A DNA stretch of 63,801 nucleotides from NCBI GenBank assembly GCA_963575745.1, contig CAUYUJ010009746.1:327501-391301 (forward strand). The letters are read 5' to 3'. Of the stretch, positions 54,791 to 63,055 are shown piece after piece; the first letter of the stretch is position 1, and the number at the start of each line of letters is the position of its first letter. The notes below the pieces were generated by a model. It was not told where the DNA came from. It worked only from the letters and a program-made list of their open reading frames with translations, and ran no database searches. A program made the translations under genes and the position numbers. This stretch comes from Prorocentrum cordatum (lineage: Eukaryota > Sar > Dinophyceae > Prorocentrales > Prorocentraceae).

Positions 54791-57149
54791 TGCGCTTCGA
54801 GTCCCAGGGCTCCACCAAGGCGGCGCAGGGGCAGCTTGGTTTCGACGTGTTGGGCACCCAGGACCCTGATAAGGCAGCAGCTTTCAGGATGCACTTGGCA
54901 GCTTTCCCCACGGTGCCCCACCAGGTTGACATGAATCAGCAATTGCACGACATTATCCAATACATGTACGTGGGTGCCCAAACTTGCTTCCCTAAACCTG
55001 CACGGGCCCCGATCAAGCCGTACGTTTCTGAGGATCTTCTTGGGGTAATTGTTTTCAGGAGGCAGGTGCGGCAGGCCGGTTGTCTCTGGGGCAAGCAGGA
55101 CTCTTGCGGTGTTAGGAGGCTGGTCGCCGCGTCGCTTGAGGCGAGGGGCCCCCGGAACATCGCAGATCTCGAGTTGGACTTCTTGGTTTCGGAGTTGTTT
55201 CAGGCCTTCGTCTCACGGGGCACTCAGAGGATGACGGTGAGCGAGCTCACCGAGCACATGATTGGTTTCTTGGTCAAGTCGAAGCCGGCCTTGAGAAGGG
55301 CCTTGAAGCACTCTCGCAATAGGCTGCTAGACGACCTCGCGCAGCAGATGTGCAGCGCCAGGTCTTCCCATGAGAGTCGCGTGGAATGGAAGGTGTTGTG
55401 CCAGCTGCAAAGATTCGGGGGGAAGCGCTCCAGGTTCCAGGTCGAGGGGTTGAGAATCCGCCGTGGTCCTCAGGGCGAAGTTCTGGCCACTTCTGGAGAT
55501 CTCCCGGAGGCCCTCACGGACTACTTTGCTGTAGTTGAGAACGGGCAGACACTCAGCTGGGAGGAACTAGTGGACCGCTACAGGGCCCTCGCCGAGCGAG
55601 GAAACGTCTACCCCAGGGAGTTGGACATGGTCACCCCCTTTCGCAGACTCAAGTATGACATCATGAGGGCAGCCAAAAGGAGAGGAGCTGGATCAGATAG
55701 GCTCAGCAACGGTCTCTTCCGGGTCGCTCCACACGAGTGCACTCAGATCTTGTTGCCGCGTTTCGTGAAGATAGATATGACGTCCAGGGAGCCCCTGCTG
55801 TTCAAAGGAGGTTGGCAATGCGATCTACACAAATCTGGATCCCCTGATCCCCTGGGGACTACTATAGAGGCATCCTGCTAGGCTGTCACACGGCGAAGTT
55901 GCACCATGCCTTCCTCAGAAGCAAATTGTTAGAAGCTTCGTTGCACATGTTGTCGGTGGTCCAGCAGGGTGGTCTCCCTCAGCGCGGCATTGACGTTGCA
56001 TCCTTGCACCTTCGATCGGCCATGTTGGCAGCCAAAGCTAGGAAGCGCGCGTACCTGTCGTTGTACACGGATTTGAAGGCGGCATTCTACTCGGTCGTTC
56101 GAGGGTTTGTCGCCAGAATGGCCCAGAACAGTGAGGACATTCTGAACACGTTGACGGACTTAGAGGTGCCAAGATGTCTCGAGCCACTTTGCCATGCCCT
56201 CGTCGCCAAGCCTGGCGCCCTGGACGCGCTCGAAAATAAGCACCCCTTGGAAGCGGTGGTTGACGTGATGGAGTGTAACTGGTTCCAAGTACGGGGGAGC
56301 ACCAGGGTTGTCCCCCCCCGCCTAGGCACGAGGCCAGGCATGCCACTAGCGGACCTCCTGTTCATCATAGCCTTCGACCCTATCATAGTTGCGGTCAATA
56401 ATAGACTAGGCGCTCTGGGATATCTCCAGAAGACCAGGGATGTGGACCCGTCCCAGAGAATCTTCAGAAGTCGTGAGCTCGAGCATGCAGAAGAGGATGT
56501 ATGGGACCTCGCCTTCATGGATGACCTCGTCAATGGCATCGAGCTGTTAGACGCTAGGTTCTGGAAGGAGGCTGCCATGTCGCTGGTTACGGTTATGTAT
56601 GAAGAAACCAAGTCTAGGGGGCTCACCATGAACTGGAAGGCGGGCAAGACGGAGCTCATGGCCTACTTCAGCGGCACAGGTTCCAGGAAGGCCCGAGGGG
56701 AGTGTGCGGCCCTGGCTGCCGCAGGTCTCCTCGTTCCTTCCTTCGGTGTCTCCCTGTGCCTCACTAGGACCTATAAGCACTAGGGCAGTTATCAGGATCA
56801 TCAAATCTCAAAGCAAGTTAATTTTAAAGCCAGGCTAATTTATGTTACCTCTTTGTGCACTTCGCACCTTTTGTTTAACGCCCTTACTTGGCACAGGCTA
56901 AATGCCAAACAGTTGGCGACCCTGGCGCACAATCATTTGAGCCCGTTTCGGTTGGCGGCCGGACTCGGCTACGATTCCACCGCAGGAAAGGCGGCTGCGG
57001 ACCACAGGGTCTATGTCACATGCGAGCTCATGCCCATTGAGTTGGTTTTGAGGCTTAGGCGGCTGCGTTTTCTTCCCAGGCTTCTCAAGTATGCGCCGGC
57101 TTGCATGCTGGCGATCCTCGACGAGTTAGCTTCAGTGCCCGAATCGTGA
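54791..57149 (+). pseudogene. retroelement 2 reverse transcriptase
   Basis: The N-terminal part (54791-55850) carries GAGSDRLSNGLFRVAP and EPLLFKGGWQCDLHKSG, finger motifs of LINE polymerases. After a frameshift near 55850, the palm motifs follow: LYTDLKAAFYSV (motif A, Asp at 56070), GTRPGMPLADLLFIIAFD (motif B), LAFMDDLVNGIE (motif C, FMDD at 56514-56525) and MNWKAGKTELM (motif D). A TAG at 56781 falls inside the YKH(L)G block, and the thumb continues in the same frame to 57149. All catalytic residues are kept, so decay is recent. Confidence 0.9.
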
Positions 57150-57273
57150 TGTGCATTGTGTTGCGATGACCTCTTGTGGCTCAGCAGACATGCGAATCTA
57201 GCCAGAGAGTTCCAGCCCTCGGGCCCCCCTGCGTGGTGGTTGTGGCTCCTGAGGTCCAGTAGTAAAAAGTTGG

Positions 57274-58071
57274 ATGCGAATTTGCAAGCAAGCGGAATCT
57301 GAAGCTAGGGCTAAGTTTTTGGACGATCAGCGTCGCGAAGAATTCAGTGACGGGTGGCGGAGGTGCTGTATCTCCAAGGGTCTTGCGCTCCCGCCGTCTC
57401 TTCGTTCGCCGCCCGCCCTTGCCTTGTATCCTTGCCTGGATTGTGGGGCAGTGTTGGCCACCAAGGGCGCATGGGCCTCCCATCGCTCGAAGTGCCACCC
57501 CCACTTAGACCCCGCCCCCAGCTGCGTGTCAGGTGCCGTGTGCATGGCATGCGGACTCAACTTTCACACGCGCTTCAGATTGCTCAAACACGTTCGGCGC
57601 GGCTCGTCGAGGTGCCTGGCGGACCTTATGGCCGTTCTCCCCCCGTCGAGCCCCGAACACGTGATGCAGGCCAGGGCTGAGGGCGCGGGGCTAGCTCGCA
57701 CGCTCCGTGGGAAAGGCCACTATGCGGAGTCAGCTCAGCTGCCGCCTGTCCTCACGGTAGGCCCCTGGCTGAGGGGGGCGGCTGCTTCCAGGGGCCTTCC
57801 CTCAATCATGCCGAGAGTATCTTGTCGACCCGTGTGTATCCAGGAAGAGGTACCCACCCAGGCGGTAGTCCACCTGCCCACGCCCCCTGGCACTAAGTAC
57901 ATTATGATTCCCCGTGCAGCGCCCAGGAGTCCAGGTGACATCCAGGACGCAGCGGAGAGTTCCAGTGCCATGGCGGGGCTGCATGCTTTTGTTCTGTCAT
58001 TACATATCCTCGAATTTTCCAGAATAGCATCGAGGGATTTCGCAAGGAGCTGCTGTTCATTACCAATTTAA
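57274..58071 (+). pseudogene. retroelement 2 C-terminal zinc-finger segment
   Basis: After the RT, a new frame gives two cysteine/histidine fingers, YPCLDCGAVLATKGAWASHR ending SKCH and VCMACGLNFHTRFRLLKHVR ending SSRC (C-x2-C ... H-x4-C type). Similar paired fingers follow RT in other LINE clades and help the protein find its target. The rest (57620-58000) is Pro/Ala-rich. The frame differs from the RT, so a frameshift separates them. Confidence 0.7.
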
Positions 58072-58608
58072 TCCTGTCTGGTCGCGTTGTTGGTCTCTTG
58101 GCAGACCCCCCTCTAACCTCGTGGGACCCCGCCCCCCGCTGCAAAGCCAAGGGTGGGGAAAGCAGGCCTTTAAGGAGCTGCGATGAGCCGTGGGGGATTT
58201 CAGCTAGGTCGCCCTCGGAGTGGAGGCAGCTAGAGCTCGACAGTGCGTGCCTTCGTGCGGCGCTCCTCGGGCCTGGCGACCTTGCTCACTTTAAACCCAC
58301 CTGCTCCGCAAGCCCACATGCCCTGTGTATGGAAAGTCCCCGAGGTCAGGTTCCTGCGCTCCCTGTCGGCACTGTCTCCGACACTCACGTCGAGCTGTAT
58401 GCCAATCGGGGACCGTCAGTGCCTGTTCTTGAATGCCGTACCGACTTTGGCCCCTCCTGACAGCAGCCAGGTTGAGTTCTACCTTGCTGCTGTCATCACC
58501 CAGGCCGCCTCGCAACGCTGTGCCCCCACGCCTCCTGGGGATGCATGGTTAGAGGCGTCAGCTGCCCATCTCTATGCCCCGCTCGATCCATTTTGCGAGT
58601 CGGGTTGA
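58030..58608 (+). pseudogene. retroelement 2 extreme C-terminal domain (PP-x4-W, RPLRS)
   Basis: Conserved-looking segments in order: FRKELLFITNLILSGRVVGL, ADPPLTSWDPAPR, ESRPLRSCDEPWGISARSPS, ELDSACLRAALL and (one frame over, after about 58240) MPCVWKVPEVRFLRSL with CLFLNAVPTLAP. I recall similar C-terminal domains in predicted dinoflagellate retroelement proteins but know no function. The PP-x(4)-W box loosely resembles a methyltransferase motif, which I cannot test. This is probably the 3' end of the element. Confidence 0.5.
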
Positions 58609-58719
58609 TGTTGGCCATTGCTGCTGTTTTTGTCCCCCGCTATACTTGCCGCCCTTCTCACCGCTGACGTATGCATGAGTGGACACCTCAGACGTTGGTC
58701 TTCAGGGCTGTGGGAAGAA

Positions 58720-58880
58720 GAAGGAGGAGGAGGAGGAGGAGGAGGAGGAGGAGGAGGAGGAGGAGGAGGAGCGTCCCAGAGAGTGGGGTCGGTCGAAAGA
58801 GGGGGGGGTAGGGAAGTGGGAGGGGGGTACGACACCTGCTGCATGCAGCTGGCTTCGGACTCAACTCCTGGCGCTCCCAT
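58720..58880. repeat. GGA run and family G, copy 2
   Basis: A GGA run (58722-58770) is followed by GGGGGGTACGACACC and TGCTGCATGCAGCTGG (58824-58856), the counterpart of 23490-23525. Confidence 0.8.
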
Positions 58881-59194
58881 CCATCGGTTCACGCCTCTGG
58901 TGCCGGGAGGCGGCTCGCTAACGCCCCCAGAGCGGGCCTCACCTGCGGCGCATCTCGCCGTCTGCGGAAGCCAGCGGAGGGCGGCGGAAGTGAAACGGCG
59001 GCGAAGTCCGCCGGCGAAAGACGGCGGGAGGTCGGCGAAAGCAAAGGTGAGACGTCAGCATTTCGGGGTTCAGGGTGTCCGGAGTCGACCGCATGGGCGT
59101 TGGCCGAAATAAATGTTGGTCGATTCCCGCCGGACTGGCACACTGCGGTCAGCGCTTCGGGGGAGCACGCCGATTTCGGTCATGTCGGGGGCCC
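58881..59194. other. intronic DNA with GCGGAAG words
   Basis: GGCGGAAG / GGCGAAAG words recur here and at 59630-59680. Nothing else was recognised. Confidence 0.45.
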
Positions 59195-59400
59195 CCGAGG
59201 GGCCCCACATCCCTGTGTTCCCCGCGGTCGCCCTTGCGAAAATCAGGAGGGAACAAGAACACACAGACACAATTCATCGTCGATTTCCCCGAAAAATGAG
59301 AAAATATGGGAAGGGGGGAAAACGAACATCCCAAAAACATGGCAAAATATGGGGAATCCTAGGATTTGTGAATTGATTTGTGTGTGTGTCCCTGGGGCCC
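59195..59400 (+). repeat. dispersed repeat family D, copy 2
   Basis: The reverse complement of 10126-10275: AACACACAGACACAATTC, GAAAATATGGGAAGGGG and GTGTGTGTCCCTGGGGCCC. Confidence 0.8.
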
Positions 59401-59439
59401 TTCACAAAACGCCGACGTCGAGAGTTCATGCTCGCACGA

Positions 59440-59860
59440 GCATGCACCGATCCTGGCCAGGGGCCCATCATATGAGCCCAGGATCGGTGGTAGGCGCCCC
59501 CCTGGCCAACAGGCAGGAGAGCGCCCCTGCACCGATCCTGCAGGCTCAGGAGACTTGCCTGGCAAGGATCGGTACATGGGGCGTTTCAAAACGGACATTG
59601 CCCTCGAGGATCGAGGGAGTTGTCATCTCTTCCGCCGCGGAAGGCGGCGGAAGGGCGGCGGAAGGCGGCGGACGTAAAGCATGCGCCCCCAAGAGATGAA
59701 ACCATTTTGGGGTCCAGGGTTTCCGAAATCCGTCGCATGTGCGCAGTTCTCTTCCTCCTGACAGGCGAAGACGGGCGGCCACCCAGGATCGAGGACCAAG
59801 AAACTGCATAGAGGCATAAGCTGCCTGAGGTCCGCGCAGGGTTCTTGGGTCGGCGCTACT
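59440..59860. repeat. GGATCGGT inverted words and a partial family B copy
   Basis: CACCGATCCTGG and CCCAGGATCGGT pairs (59445-59580). AGGTCCGCGCAGGGTTCTTG at 59829 is a diverged family B start that runs into CCT triplets. Confidence 0.6.
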
Positions 59861-60044
59861 CCTCCTCCTCCTCTTCCTCCTCCTGCACCCCCTGCCAGTG
59901 CCTCCAGCTCGGCCCCTGGCGCGCTCCTGCGCGCTGAGGAGCGTGGGTGTGGTGAGTGGGACCCTGCGCCACCTTCGAAGAAGCCCGCGCGGACCCCCGA
60001 GAGGGTACTCTGGCTGGGATATCAATCGATGGAGCTTGCCCATC

Positions 60045-60265
60045 CCCCCCCCCTCCTCCACCTCCTCCTCCCTCCTCCTTCTCCTCCTCCTCCTCCTCCT
60101 CCTCCTCCTCCCCCTCCTCTCCTCCTCCTCTTCCTCCTCCTCCTCCTCTCACACGGTCCCCTCCTCCTCCCCTACCTCCTCCTCCTCCTCCTCCTCCTCC
60201 TCCACCTCCTCCTCCTCCTCCTCCTCCTCCTCCTCCTCCTCCTCCTCCTCCTCCTCCTCCAACCC
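60045..60265. repeat. CCT microsatellite upstream of exon piece 12
   Basis: About 220 bases of TCC/CTC triplets, about 100 bases before the acceptor. Confidence 0.97.
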
Positions 60266-60360
60266 CTCCTCCACCCGTACCGACAGCACGTGCCCAACCC
60301 CCCAGCGGGTCTGGGGGGGGAGCGATGATTGTCCCATCCAGAGTCATTGTTCTTCTGCAG

Positions 60361-60519
60361 GAGGCGAAGCAGGTCGCGCTCGCGACGGACTCCGCGATCA
60401 GGGCGTTCGGCGTGCTCGTCAGGCACCAGGAGTCCACGCTCGGGGCCGATGCTGCCCAGGGCTGGGGGCTGTGGTTGACCAACCTGCCGCTGAGATGTGA
60501 CCACGAGGAGGGCCAGAAG
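60361..60519 (+). CDS. IPO5: importin-5 exon piece 12 (53 codons)
   Basis: Encodes EAKQVALATDSAIRAFGVLV, then GWGLWLTNLPLRCDHEEGQK. IPO5 has NATENCISAVGKIMKF and HWLSWLPLHEDKEEAVQ here, including the conserved W-x-W/L-x-x-LP-L. The acceptor is TTCTGCAG|GAGG (60360) and the donor is CAGAAG|GCAC (60519, GC start), phase 0. The intron on its left (45618-60360) is the one that houses both retroelements. Confidence 0.92.
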
Positions 60520-60616
60520 GCACACCAGCAGCTCCAGAAGGGGGAGGAGGAGGAGGAGGAGGAGGAGGAGGAGGAGGAGGAGGAGGAGGAGGAGGAGGAG
60601 GAGGAGGAATGAGAAG
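60520..60616 (+). other. intron 12: 97-bp GGA intron inside a 21-bp direct repeat
   Basis: A 21-base word starting AGAAGGCACACCAGCAGCTC occurs at 60515-60535 and 60612-60632. Between them is only CAGAAGGG and about 24 GGA triplets. The one placement ending in AG with a known donor is GC...AG (60520-60616), which restores QK-AHQQLLELV in frame. Retention would also be open (it adds poly-Gly/Glu), so splicing should be confirmed with RNA. Confidence 0.88.
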
Positions 60617-60919
60617 GCACACCAGCAGCTCCTGGAGCTCGTGGTCGCGAGCCACCCTGTCATCACGGCCCCGGGCAACCTCCCGAGAGTCCTGGGCATC
60701 TTCGCAGACGTCTACAAGACAAAGTTTTCCTGCAAGGATCTGGACGCGGGCATCGTCGAGGTCGCCCGCCGCGCCAACGAGTCGATGCAGGGCGTCGCCG
60801 CCAGCTTGTCGGAGAAGCAGCAGAAGAAGCTGGCGCAGGTGCGGCAGACCCCTCCGTTGTACGATGGGTTCGTGTCGTGTCGACGCGACGGCGACCCCGC
60901 CGCGGGCGTTCCAGGTTGA
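60617..60919 (+). CDS. IPO5: importin-5 exon piece 13, C terminus
   Basis: Encodes AHQQLLELVVASHPVITAPG, LPRVLGIFADVYKTK and LSEKQQKKLAQ, matching the IPO5 C terminus (LCDLIESNHPIVLGP, LPKIFSIIAEG, LSPEQQAAIQELL). Homology ends at 60838. Reading on gives 26 further residues to a stop at 60917-60919. Alternatively CGCAG|GTGCGG at 60838 is a GT donor to a tiny last exon that I did not find. No polyadenylation signal was recognised. Confidence 0.9.
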   Translation, partial: AHQQLLELVVASHPVITAPGNLPRVLGIFADVYKTKFSCKDLDAGIVEVARRANESMQGVAASLSEKQQKKLAQVRQTPPLYDGFVSCRRDGDPAAGVPG

Positions 60920-61319
60920 GCACCTCCGCTGGCCCGGGATCGGCAGGCGTGGAACGATTTGGCGATCGAGCAGCCGCCGATCGCTCCAAGGTCGAACGAT
61001 CCACGCGGCGTCAGAAGCCTACGCCGGGGTCAAGACACGAGCCTGCCGTACCCACCAGTGCAGTGCGACCCCTCCACTCCTTCTCTCCCTCTTTGGGGAG
61101 GGGGGGTGTTCAGAAGGTCTGGAGGAGAGGACTTGGACGGCAGGTTCACGCAGCGTCGATGCGGCGGCGACGCCAGCGCGGGCGCTCGAGATTGGAGGGC
61201 TGCGGCGGCCTGAACCGGGCCGCCCCTGAATGATCCCCGCCGTCGGATTAGCGGGGGGCGCTCCAGGCTGAACGATCTGCGCGGTGCCAGAAGCCAGCGC
61301 TCACGTCGGTACTGCAGGA
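60920..61319. other. region just downstream of the importin C terminus
   Basis: Repeated words around TCGACGCGACGGCGACCCCG (60880) recur as TCGATGCGGCGGCGACGCCA (61155), a loose duplication of about 270-base spacing. Nothing else was recognised. Confidence 0.4.
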
Positions 61320-61445
61320 ACCCAGACATCCGGCTGCTATAATTTTCTCGATGCCTGGGGCCCCCGGAGGCCGATAATGGCCAAAACTGACTGCTCCAAT
61401 TTTTGTTCGGAGCGTCGGATCTCTAGGGACCGGCCATTGTCGTTG
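61320..61445 (+). repeat. dispersed repeat family H, copy 2
   Basis: AGACATCCGGCTGCTATAAT, GGGGCCCCCGGAGGCC and GCGTCGGATCTCTAGGG, as at 44983-45160. Confidence 0.75.
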
Positions 61446-61637
61446 CGGGGGTCTCCTGCAGGCGGCGAAGGACGGAGGGCGAGCGCAGTGACTCGGGCCA
61501 CTGCTGCCGTAAGCCCCCCCGGGCTTCCTCTCCCAGGAGCGCGCTCTTCTCCCTCTGCGTGGGCAGAGGCCGGTCGGGCTCGGAGGAGGCGGAGGCCTGT
61601 CTGTGAGGTTGGTTCTTGTAGAATTGGCGTGCCCAGA

Positions 61638-61837
61638 ATAGGGGAACGAACGATGACATAAACATAAAAACTCTGAGGTCCGCGCGGATTTCTCGGATCG
61701 GCGCTGGACCCCCCTCCCTAGCGCGCGGAGCGCGCCAGGGGCGGCGCCGGAGGCGCCGCCGGGGGGCCCCAGCGCCGATCCGAGAAATCCGCGCGGACCT
61801 CCGAGTTTTTATGTTTATGTCACTTTTTGTTCCCCTA
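61638..61837. repeat. fold-back family B, copy 3 (complete)
   Basis: Arms of about 75 bases: left 61638-61712 (TAGGGGAAC, GACATAAACATAAAAACTC, GAGGTCCGCGCGGATTTCTC) and right 61762-61837, its reverse complement with few changes, around a GGCGCCGGAGGCGCC centre. The most complete copy of the family. Confidence 0.95.
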
Positions 61838-62929
61838 CAGAAGCAGATCTGCGTGCGCCTATGTCTACGACTGTTTGGTAGGAGCCTTTCCGTAGGAGCT
61901 GGGCTCGGCCACATCGTGGCGTGAGCTTGGGGGAAAAAAGTGCAGGCAGCAGCGATTCCTCGTCTCGTCCTTCATCTCAGTTCTCGCACGGGCATGTGCT
62001 GGGGGACGGGGGACACCAAACGATCGTCGGCCTCAAGCTCTCCCCATGTCAGTCCAGGGAGAATGGTCGCCCGGAACGCCCCAAATCGTCTCATGGGCCT
62101 CCCGGAGGGGCCTCCGACTGCTCAACAATCTGCCAGGCGGCCTCCGTCTGTCAAATTGTTGGGCCTCCGCAGGCCCAACAATTTGGCAGACGCCCCAGAG
62201 CCGACCACAAGCATACCAGCATTGCCCCAAGGTGGGCCCCAGGGCGGCGTCAATGTTGCCCCGAGAGGGCCCCTGCACAGGGCGAGGCTTGTCAGAAGTC
62301 GCGGACCCTGTCGGCATGTGCGAGGGTGTTTCAATCGAGGCTGCCCCTTTTTCAATCGTGGCCAGCCCAGGCCCTCCTCCCGGGGCTCACCAGCCCGCAG
62401 GAGATCCAGCCCAGCTGCATCGCCATCGCCGCAAACAGACATCGCAGCCGCGTCAAGTGGAAGCCATGGGGTGGTCCCGCGGGGTGGTCCTGGGTTGTGG
62501 GCCCTGGGGGTGGTCCCAGGGAGGGCTCTACAGTCGGCGGCCTAAGAAGGAACTCTTTTCGCTGGGGATGGGGCTCAGTGTTCCTTCTTTTTTGTTGCAC
62601 TTGCTCGTAGGTCTTCCCCAGGTCTTCTATGGGAAGCCGAAGTTCAACTTATGGGAAGACGGGCCTCGCTACCCATGTAGGGTCCCTTATGACAGCGTTT
62701 CGATTGTAGGGGGGTGAAACCGTCCCCTCTAAGGATTGACTGGGGCGATCCCGGGTCCGCTTTGGCCATCTTTGGGTCACGAAGGACTGACAGCGCCCTC
62801 CCGGGACCAACCTCGACCCATTTCGGCGACCTTCGGGGTTTGTCGGGCCGTCTTGCAGGCTGTGGGGCCAGTCAAAGGATGCCAAATCCTCTGAATCTGT
62901 TTCGTTATGTTTGAGTGCGATCGTTCTCG
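61838..62929. other. 3' flank with one small hairpin
   Basis: CAAATTGTTGGGCCT / AGGCCCAACAATTTG (62152-62184) is a 15-bp-arm hairpin. Otherwise unassigned. Confidence 0.6.
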
Positions 62930-63055
62930 CCGTTTCGGTCGTCCCAGACAGCCCAAGAAGCCCCCCAGACTGGCTGGCCTAAGACGGCCCACTGAAAGGC
63001 CCCTAGGGGGGGCCCAAGAAGCCTCCCAAGAGACCACCTCAATGCTTCAACATGC
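62930..63055 (+). repeat. repeat family E fragment
   Basis: GCCCAAGAAGCCCCCC, GGCCCAAGAAGCCTCCCAAG words, as at 31120-31490. Confidence 0.5.

Larger units (their letters stand above)
1827..60919 (+). other. IPO5: importin-5 (karyopherin beta-3) gene, 13 exon pieces, 5' end outside window
   Basis: This is the host gene of the window: a HEAT-repeat importin-beta-family receptor that carries ribosomal proteins, histones and other cargo into the nucleus under control of Ran-GTP. Thirteen short open segments on one strand translate into consecutive pieces of IPO5/Kap121, in order and without overlap, and join in frame at eleven placed introns (all phase 0). About 1,057 codons are visible, against about 1,100 residues in animal IPO5 (from memory). 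The first about 60 residues and a stretch of about 16 residues between the first two pieces are missing; the former must lie left of the window. Coding sequence is about 5 percent of the span. Donors are GA (5), GC (5) or GT (1); acceptors are AG|G. The gene appears intact: no stop or frameshift occurs inside any piece. It could belong to the closely related RanBP6 type, but the family assignment is firm. Confidence 0.9.

Noticed and set aside
54289-56783. In-frame TAG codons in retroelement 2 as programmed readthrough or code change
   Set aside because: Frameshifts and a TGA also break the same polyprotein, and retroelement 1 has TGA stops. Ordinary decay explains them all.
60839-60919. The last 26 residues of the read-through frame as conserved C terminus
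   Set aside because: Similarity to the family ends at LAQ (60838). The tail may be real or may follow an unrecognised GT donor, so it was left within the exon entry with that caveat.
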